Shown here one piece after another: positions 1-8,093 of a stretch of DNA of 64,000 bases. The translations under genes and the position numbers were made by a program. Within the stretch, counting starts at the first letter, position 1. The number at the start of each line of letters is the position of its first letter. The notes beneath the pieces were generated by a model, which did no database searches, had not been told where the DNA came from, and saw only the letters and a program-made list of their open reading frames with translations. This DNA is from Planctomycetales bacterium 10988 (GTDB lineage: Bacteria; Planctomycetota; Planctomycetia; Pirellulales; Pb10988). Where the stretch lies: assembly GCA_009664345.1 (NCBI GenBank), contig CP043547.1, positions 1,550,001-1,614,000 of the forward strand. The letters are read 5' to 3'.

Positions 1-551
1 GTGCGAGCGGGAGTATAATGATGTTGAAAATAGTCCCGCATCTGCTCGGCGGTTAGCTGCTTGATAGTACTTTCGGTTCCCAGGACACTTCCCGCGAGAG
101 GGTGATCTCGGAAGAAAAGGGCTTTGCAATAATCATCCGCTCCAAAAGGAGGTTGATCGGCATACATCCGAATCTCTTCGAGAATCACCTGTTTTTCGGT
201 TTCGAAATCTTCATCTCGCAAGCTGGGCCGCAGTATATCACTCCAAAGTTCAATCGTCCGCTCTAAATGCTCGGGCAAAATAAAGGCATAATAATAGGTG
301 CTCTCATCGCTAGTCGCCGCATTGTAGTAAGCACCGAATTCATCAAACTCCCGATTCACATCATCCGCGGTTCGCTTGGGGGTTCCCTTGAAAACCATGT
401 GTTCCAGAAAGTGACTGACGCCGGAAACCTCCGGGGTTTCGTCGCGGGCGCCGGTTTCGACATAAAAGCAAACGGCGGTCGAATGGGCCAAGGGATTCGA
501 TTCGGCAATCACCCGGAGGCCATTACTGAGGGTTGTTTCAAAGAACTGCAT
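1..551 (-). CDS. M16 family zinc peptidase, catalytic subunit (partial, runs off window start)
   Basis: Only the N-terminal 183 or so residues lie in the window; the gene continues past base 1. The translation from the ATG at 551 contains HFLEH (near residue 45) within a GVSHFLEHMVFKGT context, which is the inverted HxxEH zinc motif of M16 (pitrilysin/processing-peptidase) enzymes, so this subunit should be the active one. The family cleaves peptides inside a two-lobed chamber. It starts 14 bases before the end of the preceding M16 gene, which implies translational coupling and a two-subunit enzyme. Substrate cannot be read from sequence. Confidence 0.9.
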   Translation of the reverse strand, partial: MQFFETTLSNGLRVIAESNPLAHSTAVCFYVETGARDETPEVSGVSHFLEHMVFKGTPKRTADDVNREFDEFGAYYNAATSDESTYYYAFILPEHLERTIELWSDILRPSLRDEDFETEKQVILEEIRMYADQPPFGADDYCKALFFRDHPLAGSVLGTESTIKQLTAEQMRDYFQHHYTPAR

Positions 552-1797
552 GGCTGACCTCCAAAGGCTCGGCACCCAAAGTAAAACAAGTGAAATCCTT
601 CGCTGGATGTTCAGCTAGATATTGATTTAAAACATCCAACTGCAAGCCGTCGATCTGGGCTTGGATTTCGGAAAGCGTGCGAACTTTCTTGCGGAAGAAC
701 CATTCTTGAGCCAGGAAAGAGGACCGTGAAGAACTTGACTCTTGCTGCATAATCAGGGCACTTTTGTATCGGGCCTTCATTCGGGTAAGTTCCGAAAGAT
801 CGATCCCTTGCTGTAATCGTGCGAGTTCGGACAGCATCACATCGAGCGTTTCTTGTGCCCGGTCGGTGCTGGTGCCTGCATAACAAAGGATGCCAGCGGT
901 ATCGATCAGCGAATGATAACCAGCATACACGCTGTAGCAGAGGCCCCGCTTTTCCCGGACTTCCGTGAACAATCGCGAGCTACTTCCCCCACTGAGAATA
1001 CTCACACTCGCCGCGGCTTTGAGATAATCAGGATTACTAAAAGGCAAAGTCGGATAGGCCAAACCGATCTGCGTTTGGTTCGAATCATATTGCAAATGAT
1101 CGGTTTGCGGCTTAGGTGGTTGGGCAGGCAAGGGCGGCAACGCTTCCCCGGGCCAATCGCCAAAAAGCGTTTCTACCTGTTCACAAAGCGGTTCCCAATC
1201 GAACTTTCCAGCGATCGCGAGAATCGTTCCTTGCGGAGTATACGTTTTCTCGAAATGCTCTTGGACATGCTCAATCGTCATCTTCTTGAGATCGTCCCCT
1301 TTTCCCTGAGAAGGACGGCCCCAAGGAGAGTGATAAAAGCGGCGTTTCAGTTCGAGCATCACTTTCGATTGCGGATCGTCCTCCAAACCGTGAAGTTCTT
1401 GCAACATCACCCGGCGACCGGCTTCAAGCTGATCAGCAGGCAAATGCGGACGGCGAACCAGATCGGCATAGATTGCCAAGGCAGCAGGGAGATTTTCCGC
1501 CAGCATGGCCCCATTCAAAATGGTGTAAGCCTCATCGACGTTTTCATTTCGGTCAACGCCGAGGGAATCGAGATCCTCGACAAACTCCCGGCTATCACGA
1601 GGTCCGCAACCCCGCAAACTCATCTCACAAACAAGCCCGCTAAGGCCTGCTCGATCTTCCGGGTCATAAACGCTGCCGCAGGGGAGCAAAAGAGTAAAAG
1701 CCGCAGATTCCATCCAAGGCATCGATTCCGCAAGTAAAGTTAAACCGTTCGATAATTGATGAGAACGGATCGGGTTATCCACACACAACTCCCTCAA
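538..1797 (-). CDS. M16 family peptidase-like protein, non-catalytic partner
   Basis: 419 residues, the usual length of a bacterial M16B subunit. Around residue 55 the position of the zinc motif reads GLVCEMSLRG, so both histidines and the catalytic glutamate of HxxEH are gone. The C-terminal half keeps the family's conserved SSRLFTEVREKRGLCYSV stretch, including the Arg/Tyr residues that in two-subunit M16 enzymes sit in the inactive partner and help hold substrate. The downstream gene (551 to 1) encodes the HxxEH subunit and overlaps this one by 14 bases, so the two probably form a catalytic/non-catalytic heterodimer. No signal peptide is evident, suggesting a cytoplasmic complex. Start is the first ATG; no strong ribosome binding site was seen. 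Confidence 0.88.
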   Translation of the reverse strand: MRELCVDNPIRSHQLSNGLTLLAESMPWMESAAFTLLLPCGSVYDPEDRAGLSGLVCEMSLRGCGPRDSREFVEDLDSLGVDRNENVDEAYTILNGAMLAENLPAALAIYADLVRRPHLPADQLEAGRRVMLQELHGLEDDPQSKVMLELKRRFYHSPWGRPSQGKGDDLKKMTIEHVQEHFEKTYTPQGTILAIAGKFDWEPLCEQVETLFGDWPGEALPPLPAQPPKPQTDHLQYDSNQTQIGLAYPTLPFSNPDYLKAAASVSILSGGSSSRLFTEVREKRGLCYSVYAGYHSLIDTAGILCYAGTSTDRAQETLDVMLSELARLQQGIDLSELTRMKARYKSALIMQQESSSSRSSFLAQEWFFRKKVRTLSEIQAQIDGLQLDVLNQYLAEHPAKDFTCFTLGAEPLEVSHAVL

Positions 1798-1998
1798 ACG
1801 AAGAAAAAAAGCTGGGAGAAATTAATTTAGAAGCTCTGACAAAACCAATCTGAATTAATCGAATACACTCGAAGAAGAGCAAATTGATCATTGAAGATCA
1901 TATAGTCAGAGCAACTAAGAAACCCTTATTTTACTCGGGCAGAGGCAAACTGACAACGCTTGCAGATTTTGTAAGGAGTCGAAAGGGAAAGAAAAAGA

Positions 1999-2070
1999 GC
2001 GGGCGAAGGGATTCGAACCCTCGACGTCCAGCTTGGGAAGCTAGCACTCTAGCCGCTGAGTTACGCCCGC
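1999..2070 (-). tRNA. tRNA-Gly (anticodon CCC)
   Basis: The minus strand folds as a complete cloverleaf: a 7-bp acceptor stem GCGGGCG/CGCCCGC, a D stem ACTC/GAGT, an anticodon stem CTAGC/GCTGG with loop TTCCCAA (anticodon CCC), and a T arm GAGGG-TTCGAAT-CCCTT. The total is 72 nt. No 3' CCA is encoded, so it must be added post-transcriptionally. Confidence 0.95.
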
Positions 2071-2245
2071 TTTTGATGAGAAGGAATTCTCAGAAGTGAT
2101 GATTGAATTATAATTGGCAAAATAGGAAAGTAAAGAGAGTAAAACAGTCTCACCTAGAGAAATGTCTCGTCCAGATGAGACTGTGTTTACGTCTTTAATT
2201 TAGAGAGCAAACGAACAGGATGGGTTCGCGAAATAAGCAAAGAGA

Positions 2246-3847
2246 TTATTCACGACGATTCTTGGAGGCGTTCGCCTGCAAGTCCTTGGCATAACTAATG
2301 TTTGTCTCTTGTGCCCACTCGATCCAAGCTTGACTCATCTTGGCGACACGTTCGGGATATTCATCCGCCAAGTTGTTTAGCTCGGTGCGGTCTTGATCAA
2401 GCCGATACAATTCCCACTTTTCAACTCCACGATCCCAGGCCAATTTCCAATTGCCTTGCCGAATTGCCCGGTTTCGGGACCATTCCCAACAAAGGGTCTT
2501 GTGGGCTTTTCGAGACTTTCCTTCCAAAATCGGAACGATACTTTTTCCATCAACAGGTAGAACTTTCGTCTCGTTAAACCTTTTAGGATAATTGACTTGC
2601 GCTAAATCAAGACAAGTGGGCAGCAGGTCAATAATGTGAGCAACGTCGTTGACGAATTCGCCTTGTCGCTCGATTCCCGGACCTGCCGCGATGAAGGGCG
2701 TGGCGATTCCGCCTTCGTGAACCCATTGTTTGTAGCGGCGAAACGGCGTGTTCTGTGCCCAGGCCCAAGCCGGTCCGCAAGTGGTATAAAAATCTTTTGG
2801 CCCAGGAATCGCGGTCGGATCGGCTCCGCCGGGCTCTTCGGCACAACCGCCGTTGTCGGAAAGAAACATGATAACAGTATTGTCGAGGACCCCGTTTTTC
2901 TCTAAGGCTTTCATAATCTTTCCAACGCCTTGATCCATCGAATCGACCATGGCCGCATAGACTTCCATCCGCCGGGTTTGCCAATCTTTGTTGGTTTCCT
3001 CCTCCCAAGGTCCGACCTCACGATCTCGAGGGGGCAACTCCCACTCTTTTTGCAAGACGCCCATTTCCAATTGACGTTGATAGCGTTCTAGGCGGAGTGC
3101 CTCCCAACCTGCATCGTAACGGCCTTCATACTTGGCAATATCTTCCGGCTTGGCATGCAGCGGATAATGCGGGGCCGTGTAACAAACATGCAAAAAGAAG
3201 GGCTTTCCCTTGGCCGAGAAGGTATCGATCAATTCGGCTGAGTAGTTGCTAAACGCATCCGTCGTATAAAAATCCTCAGGAAATTCGGTCATTCGTTGAT
3301 CTTCCCTGGCGAAGACTCGCTGGCGATTTCCTTTGAAATCGGGATCAGGAATCGAAGGATCAAAGAAATTGCAACAACCATCCAACAGTCCGAAGAAGCG
3401 ATCAAATCCCCGGTCGATAGGCCGATGCGGAGAAGTGTCCCCGAGGTGCCATTTGCCACTTAGCCCGGTTTGATAGCCGGCTTGCTTCAACCCTTCGGCA
3501 ATGGTGATCATATTCTCTTTGAGCAATTTCCCTTTCCGCCGAGGATAAAGCCCGGTGATCAAGGAAGCCCGCGTCGTGGTGCATTTGGCATTATTATAAA
3601 ACTGTCGGAAGCGAATGCCGCGTTTTGCCAAAGCGTCCAAATTCGGCGTCGCAATCTCTCCGCCATAACAGCCGATATCGGAATAGCCCATGTCATCTAC
3701 CATGATCAACACAATATTCGGCGGGGTTTCCTTGGCCGTTTCCTGCTCGGCGGCGATGGCTTGTTGGAGTCCCCCGAAGGCCAGAACTCCGATCACCAAG
3801 GCGGCTGCCCTGCTCTTCCAACCATTTCTGAAATATTGATCACTCAT
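2246..3847 (-). CDS. Secreted sulfatase (arylsulfatase type, formylglycine-dependent)
   Basis: 533 residues from the ATG at 3847. A longer frame runs upstream to 4045, but it enters the tRNA-Arg gene and has no leader-like start, while the ATG at 3847 follows a purine-rich GGGAGCAGAG and begins a signal peptide (K/R then a hydrophobic stretch ending near AIAAEQ). The body starts with NIVLIMVDDMGYSDIGCYGG, the metal-binding N-terminus of type I sulfatases. The formylglycine signature is KCTTTRASLITG, with Thr where the classic C-x-P-x-R has Pro. FLSDNGG and the C-terminal subdomain are present. It hydrolyses sulfate esters, in planctomycetes usually on algal polysaccharides, in the periplasm. 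No maturase or glycoside hydrolase lies beside it, so the substrate is unknown. Confidence 0.93.
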   Translation of the reverse strand: MSDQYFRNGWKSRAAALVIGVLAFGGLQQAIAAEQETAKETPPNIVLIMVDDMGYSDIGCYGGEIATPNLDALAKRGIRFRQFYNNAKCTTTRASLITGLYPRRKGKLLKENMITIAEGLKQAGYQTGLSGKWHLGDTSPHRPIDRGFDRFFGLLDGCCNFFDPSIPDPDFKGNRQRVFAREDQRMTEFPEDFYTTDAFSNYSAELIDTFSAKGKPFFLHVCYTAPHYPLHAKPEDIAKYEGRYDAGWEALRLERYQRQLEMGVLQKEWELPPRDREVGPWEEETNKDWQTRRMEVYAAMVDSMDQGVGKIMKALEKNGVLDNTVIMFLSDNGGCAEEPGGADPTAIPGPKDFYTTCGPAWAWAQNTPFRRYKQWVHEGGIATPFIAAGPGIERQGEFVNDVAHIIDLLPTCLDLAQVNYPKRFNETKVLPVDGKSIVPILEGKSRKAHKTLCWEWSRNRAIRQGNWKLAWDRGVEKWELYRLDQDRTELNNLADEYPERVAKMSQAWIEWAQETNISYAKDLQANASKNRRE

Positions 3848-4021
3848 TTTCTCTGCTCCCGGTGGAATTGGATCGATCAGCGAATTATTATTTGTTGATG
3901 AATCATAAGTATCGCAGTTATCATACTGCGTCAGAGAGCGAATTGCGAATGGATTGGAATTTTTTCGCAAGTCGAAACCAACCAAAAATAAAGTCACGAA
4001 TCGGAGCATGGTAGAAGAAAG

Positions 4022-4093
4022 CACCCCCACGTGGAATCGAACCACGATAGCCGGTTTAGAAGACCGGTGCTTTATCCGTTAAGCTATGGGGGC
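4022..4093 (-). tRNA. tRNA-Arg (anticodon TCT)
   Basis: The minus strand gives a cloverleaf with acceptor GCCCCCA/TGGGGGT (a G-U pair at the end), D stem GCTT/AAGC, anticodon stem CCGGT/ACCGG with loop CTTCTAA (anticodon TCT), T arm CGTGG-TTCGATT-CCACG and a discriminator G. It is 72 nt with no encoded CCA. It lies just upstream of the sulfatase gene on the same strand. Confidence 0.94.
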
Positions 4094-4348
4094 GTATGCG
4101 ATTTAATCGGCAGTGACGGAAGTGAAGTCGAAGGGCTTGTATTATGGAGAGATGTTAAAAAGAGATCAAGCGACTAGAAGAGGAGACAACCTCGTTTCAC
4201 TTGAAGTTCGAATCGTTTACAATTCTTGAGATTTTTGAGTCCAAGAAACGCGAATGCTTGTCGTGTGTGAATACAGTCCCAGCGTTTTAACTCCTGCGAT
4301 TATACTCGGACAATTGGAATTGTCATCTCTTGATTTAGAAAGATTGCT

Positions 4349-5620
4349 ATGAAAAACATTTCGTTTGGGAAATTTTTTCTCCTGGGAGCGGTTCTCCTGG
4401 GGAGCTGTTTGCTTCCTGCCCCGGTTTCAGCACAAATTCAACAAGCGAATCTCCCCTATCGCTTGGAACCGGCGTTTCCCAGTTTGAATTGGAACGGTTG
4501 GGAACCGATTTCGGACGATGGACAAATCGTTCCGCTTCGCCCGATCTCCTTAATTCCTTGTGGAGATGGGAGTAATCGCCTTTTCATGATGACGCAACGT
4601 GGCGTGATTCATGTCTTCCCCAACAAGCCGGATGCCACTGAAACCAAGGTGTTTCTCGATGTGCAGGACCGTGTTCGTTACTATGACAAAGAAAATGAAG
4701 AAGGGCTGTTGGGCTTAGCTTTTCATCCTGATTATGCTGAAAACGGTGAGTTCTTCGTTTATTACACCACGAATTCTACTCCGCATACTTCGATCATTTC
4801 ACGATTTCGTGTCTCTCCAGATGATCCCGACAAGGCTCTCGCGGATTCGGAAGAAGAGATTTTTCGCCTTGAGCAACCCTTTTGGAATCATAACGGTGGT
4901 CGTATCACGTTCGGTCCCGATGGCTATCTCTATGTCGGTTTAGGAGATGGCGGCAAAGGAAATGATCCTTTTAACAATGCTCAAAACCTGGGAACCTTGC
5001 TCGGATCGATTTTGCGAATTGATGTTGATAGCAAGAGCGAAGGCAAAGGTTATGGCATTCCGAAAGACAATCCCTTCGTTGATCAAGAAGGGGCCTGTCC
5101 GGAAATTTACGCCTATGGGCTTCGCAATGTATGGGGGATGGAGTTTGATCCAGAAACCAAAAAACTTTGGGCAGCCGATGTAGGACAAAATGTTTGGGAA
5201 GAAATTAACATTATTGAAAAAGGTGGCAACTATGGGTGGAATCTCCGTGAAGGTTTCCATATTTTTGCCGCAAAAAATAAAGAGCCAACTGAGGAAGCCA
5301 ACCAAAAGCGGGATGATTTAAAACTGCCCGTCTGGGAATATCATCACGACATTGGAAAATCGATCACCGGGGGCTTTGTTTATCGAGGAAAAAAATATCC
5401 CGATTTACAAGGGGCTTATCTTTATGGCGATTATGTCACCGGATTGGTTTGGGCACTTTATTATGATGAAGAATTAGAAAAAGTAACTTCCAATAAATTA
5501 TTAACACGGATTACTTTACCTTTAATGGCTTGGGGACAAGATGAACAAGGTGAACTTTATTTACTTTGTCTTTCCAATCAAGGCAAAGGGGTCTATCAAC
5601 TCGTGCCTGTTCAAAAATAG
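4349..5620 (+). CDS. PQQ-dependent sugar dehydrogenase (soluble GDH / sorbosone dehydrogenase family), secreted
   Basis: 423 residues with a clear signal peptide (MKN, hydrophobic core, cleavage near PVSAQ). The mature protein matches the six-bladed beta-propeller of soluble aldose dehydrogenases: GLLGLAFHPDY near residue 122, NHNGGRITFGPDGYLYVGLGDGG near 180, IYAYGLRNVWGMEFDP, and GYNYGW-like GGNYGWNLREG. These are the repeat and catalytic-histidine stretches of the family, which oxidises aldoses in the periplasm using pyrroloquinoline quinone. Many environmental members have unproven substrates or cofactors. The last 250 bases of the gene are markedly more AT-rich than its start. A terminator hairpin follows at 5669. 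Confidence 0.88.
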   Translation: MKNISFGKFFLLGAVLLGSCLLPAPVSAQIQQANLPYRLEPAFPSLNWNGWEPISDDGQIVPLRPISLIPCGDGSNRLFMMTQRGVIHVFPNKPDATETKVFLDVQDRVRYYDKENEEGLLGLAFHPDYAENGEFFVYYTTNSTPHTSIISRFRVSPDDPDKALADSEEEIFRLEQPFWNHNGGRITFGPDGYLYVGLGDGGKGNDPFNNAQNLGTLLGSILRIDVDSKSEGKGYGIPKDNPFVDQEGACPEIYAYGLRNVWGMEFDPETKKLWAADVGQNVWEEINIIEKGGNYGWNLREGFHIFAAKNKEPTEEANQKRDDLKLPVWEYHHDIGKSITGGFVYRGKKYPDLQGAYLYGDYVTGLVWALYYDEELEKVTSNKLLTRITLPLMAWGQDEQGELYLLCLSNQGKGVYQLVPVQK

Positions 5621-5668
5621 AAATCTATCTGTTTCAATGTGTTGATCACACGAATAGAGATTGAGTGA

Positions 5669-5706
5669 AGAAGCCGCTTTCAACGAAGAAGGCGGCTTCT
5701 CTTTTT
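5669..5706 (+). terminator. Rho-independent terminator after the PQQ dehydrogenase gene
   Basis: A perfect 9-bp stem, AGAAGCCGC (5669-5677) with GCGGCTTCT (5692-5700), 14-nt loop, followed by CTTTTTA. Confidence 0.85.
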
Positions 5707-5782
5707 ACATATTCTTGTACGAATGATGATTCCTTAATCCAATGGACATTCCCCCTTTGCGAAGAAACTTCAACTCGCTAGG

Positions 5783-6391
5783 ATGCAAGAACCTTCAAGC
5801 TTAAGCACAGAAACAGAGTTAACACATTCAAGGCACGAACTCCCGATGAAGCGTCCCCCATTTCGTCCAGTTATTCGTGAAATTACCTTTCAAAGAACCT
5901 GGTCCGTTTGGCTGGCGACCGGGTTTGGAAGTGGATTTAGTCCTCTTTTCCCCGGTTCGGTAGGCGGTTTGTGGGGGATTCCATTAGCATGGCTTCTCTT
6001 TGAGCTTACTCCAGAGAGATATGTCGGCTGGGTTATCCAGATTGTAACGATTTTAATCTTAGCCTGGCTCGGAGTTCCGCTCTGCACCAAAGCCCAAAAA
6101 GATTTAGGGGGCGAAAAAGACCCTGGCATGATAGTTTATGATGAAATTGTCAGCGTGCCGATTACGTTTCTTTTTCTTTCCCCTGATTTATTGTTGATGC
6201 CTGCGGTTTGGGTTGTTGGTTATTTATTGAATCGTGTGTTTGATATTGTTAAACCTTACCCTGCTCATCAATTGGAAAAGTTGCCTTATGGAAAAGGGAT
6301 TATGGCGGACGATCTCTTCGCTGGTATTTATTCTTGTATCACCCTTCATCTTTTAATAGCAGTTGGATTTTTTCACTTATTTTCATTTTAA
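5783..6391 (+). CDS. pgpA: Phosphatidylglycerophosphatase A
   Basis: 202 residues. From residue 43 it reads WLATGFGSGFSPLFPGSVGGLWGIPLAW, the PgpA N-terminal signature, followed by a membrane segment, then DPGMIVYDEIVSVPITF with the conserved acidic DExxG-type site, and VKPYPAHQLEKLPYGKGIMADDLFAGIYS near the C-terminus. The enzyme dephosphorylates phosphatidylglycerophosphate to phosphatidylglycerol in the inner membrane. Residues 1-40 are an N-terminal extension; an internal ATG at 5846 would give a more typical length, and neither start has a strong Shine-Dalgarno. It lies 33 bases upstream of folD and may share its transcript. Confidence 0.9.
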   Translation: MQEPSSLSTETELTHSRHELPMKRPPFRPVIREITFQRTWSVWLATGFGSGFSPLFPGSVGGLWGIPLAWLLFELTPERYVGWVIQIVTILILAWLGVPLCTKAQKDLGGEKDPGMIVYDEIVSVPITFLFLSPDLLLMPAVWVVGYLLNRVFDIVKPYPAHQLEKLPYGKGIMADDLFAGIYSCITLHLLIAVGFFHLFSF

Positions 6392-6424
6392 ACTTTAGAT
6401 TGAATTGTTGAGAGAGTAGAAATT

Positions 6425-7291
6425 ATGAGTGCGAAGGTCCTCGATGGAAAAGGGTTTGCAGAATTATTACGAGGCAAATTAAAAGACCGAGTTCAAGCTT
6501 GGTGTGAACAAGGGAACCCACGCCCTCAATTGGCAGCTGTGCTGGTGGGAGAAGACCCCGCAAGTCAAGTTTATGTTAGAAATAAACAAAGAGCTTGTGA
6601 GAAAGCCGGCATTGCCAGCCAGCTTATAAAATTAGATGCTGACACTTCCAGCCAATCTTTATTGGATTTAATAGAAAAATTAAATAACCAACAAGACGTT
6701 CATGGTATTTTAGTGCAACTTCCTTTACCTCCTCAAATGGATGAAAAAAAAGTTCTTGATGCCGTGCATCCTTTGAAAGATGTAGATTGCTTTCATCCTG
6801 AAAATGTCGGCTTAATGATTCAGGGAAGACCGCGGTATTTACCTTGTACCCCATCGGGTGTCTTGCAGCTTTTAGATCATTATGATTTTGATCCCGCCGG
6901 GAAACATGCGGTGGTTCTAGGGCGAAGTGAAATCGTTGGAAAACCAATGGCCAACTTGTTATTGCAAAAGGCCAAAGGGGGAAATGCCACGGTCACGATT
7001 TGTCATAGTCGTACAGAAAATTTAGCAGAGATCACAAAGCAGGCCGATTTATTAATTGCTGCGATCGGGAAGCCGAAATTTGTCACTGCCGAGATGGTAA
7101 AACCTGGGGCGATCGTCATCGATGTGGGAACGAATCGAACTGAAGAAGGACTGGTAGGCGATGTTGATTTTGCTGCCGTGAAAGAGATCGCCTCCGCGAT
7201 TACACCGGTTCCAAAAGGGGTTGGACCGCTCACGATTGCCATGCTTTTGGAAAATACTTTTCAAGCAGTCCAAGTGCAGAGCCAGGCTTAG
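6425..7291 (+). CDS. folD: Bifunctional methylenetetrahydrofolate dehydrogenase / methenyltetrahydrofolate cyclohydrolase
   Basis: 288 residues, the normal FolD length. Diagnostic stretches are AAVLVGEDPASQVYVRNKQRACEKAGI (with the catalytic YxxxK Tyr-Lys pair), GILVQLPLPPQ, KDVDCFHPENVG, PCTPSGV, and the NADP-binding VVLGRSEIVGKPMANLLL. It interconverts 5,10-methylene- and 10-formyl-THF in the cytoplasm for one-carbon metabolism. It follows pgpA closely. Its stop overlaps by 4 bases the stop of the convergent gene at 7288-7728. Confidence 0.97.
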   Translation: MSAKVLDGKGFAELLRGKLKDRVQAWCEQGNPRPQLAAVLVGEDPASQVYVRNKQRACEKAGIASQLIKLDADTSSQSLLDLIEKLNNQQDVHGILVQLPLPPQMDEKKVLDAVHPLKDVDCFHPENVGLMIQGRPRYLPCTPSGVLQLLDHYDFDPAGKHAVVLGRSEIVGKPMANLLLQKAKGGNATVTICHSRTENLAEITKQADLLIAAIGKPKFVTAEMVKPGAIVIDVGTNRTEEGLVGDVDFAAVKEIASAITPVPKGVGPLTIAMLLENTFQAVQVQSQA

Positions 7292-7728
7292 CAAGGCAAT
7301 TCTTCAAACCAATCTTGAAGGTCTTCAATTTCGTTCATTTCCGTGAATAGGGCAAATTCTCGTCGAGCGAACTCGTCGAAATCAACCAAGGCTTCGCAAA
7401 AGAGGGCCAAGTCCTTGGATTGCTTCGCCAGAATCAGTTGATTTTCTTGCTCTTGCCAACGATTTAAAGAGACCGGGAATTCATAATCACTTGGGCATGC
7501 TTGAGAAAGCTCTTCAATCAGATCGGCCAAAAGTTGCTTTGCCAAAGATTCATTCCAATATGGAGCCGATTCTTCCAGTTCCGTTGGTTCGAATTGGGTA
7601 GCTTCATCCCGTTTTGGAAGGATATCGACACGAATTTGTTGATGAGGGCGATGTGTTTCAACCTGAGGGGCCGAAAGAAGCAACACATCTTCGAAATCCG
7701 AAAAAAATTGAATGAACGAAGTTGTCAT
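7288..7728 (-). CDS. Hypothetical acidic protein
   Basis: 146 residues, no recognised family. It is acidic, rich in Glu, Leu and aromatic residues, with no signal peptide or membrane segment, and ends EDLQDWFEELPC. The middle (from about residue 50) looks helical, with repeated charged/leucine spacing. The ATG at 7728 is the first in frame, preceded on the minus strand by a purine-rich AGAGAGGTAATCGCC. It converges on folD with a 4-base overlap of the two stop ends, so no terminator separates them. Coding is supported by frame length and protein-like composition only. Confidence 0.6.
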   Translation of the reverse strand: MTTSFIQFFSDFEDVLLLSAPQVETHRPHQQIRVDILPKRDEATQFEPTELEESAPYWNESLAKQLLADLIEELSQACPSDYEFPVSLNRWQEQENQLILAKQSKDLALFCEALVDFDEFARREFALFTEMNEIEDLQDWFEELPC

Positions 7729-8093
7729 GGCGATTACCTCTCTAAGGTATTGAATTTAAAAGATTTAAGTCGATAAGTGAGGTTATGGAGCTGTTTGGTT
7801 GTCTCTCTTCCCCTCTCTCCTTGCTTTAAGATACGAATGGCCAGTGACACGTTTGGTCACGCCCAAGAATCTTTTTGGAAAAAAGAAAAAATAAGTTTGG
7901 ATTTCTCCAGAAGGAGCAAGGAATCCCTTGCGAAACCCTAAGATGGTGAACAAGTTAGATAGAACAGGTCGTGGGGAACAATCGGGGCAGGCAATGACGT
8001 ATTAGAGAGAGCGTTAGTATTTTTGAATGATTATTCTGAATTTTGTGCGTGAATGCCGCCAGCTCTCAATGGGTGAAATGAGACGAATCACTG
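7729..8093. other. Intergenic region, divergent (about 365 bp)
   Basis: Lies between the start of the minus-strand hypothetical gene and the start of the plus-strand FAD/Fe-S dehydrogenase, so it should hold both promoters. I see no open frame, tRNA or strong hairpin; only a short GTGAC/GTCAC dyad near 7856 with a 7-nt spacer. Confidence 0.5.

Noticed and set aside
853-1737. 294-codon plus-strand frame opposite the M16 gene
   Set aside because: Antisense shadow; the minus-strand product is a clear M16 family protein.
1884-2099. 71-codon plus-strand frame across the tRNA-Gly region
   Set aside because: It is antisense to the tRNA and its latter half is just the translation of the tRNA complement.
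3848-4045. 66-codon N-terminal extension of the sulfatase frame
   Set aside because: It reaches into the tRNA-Arg gene and precedes a good ribosome site and signal peptide at 3847.
7852-7880. GTGAC/GTCAC dyad as a terminator or operator
   Set aside because: Stem of only 5 bp with no following T-run or clear promoter relation.
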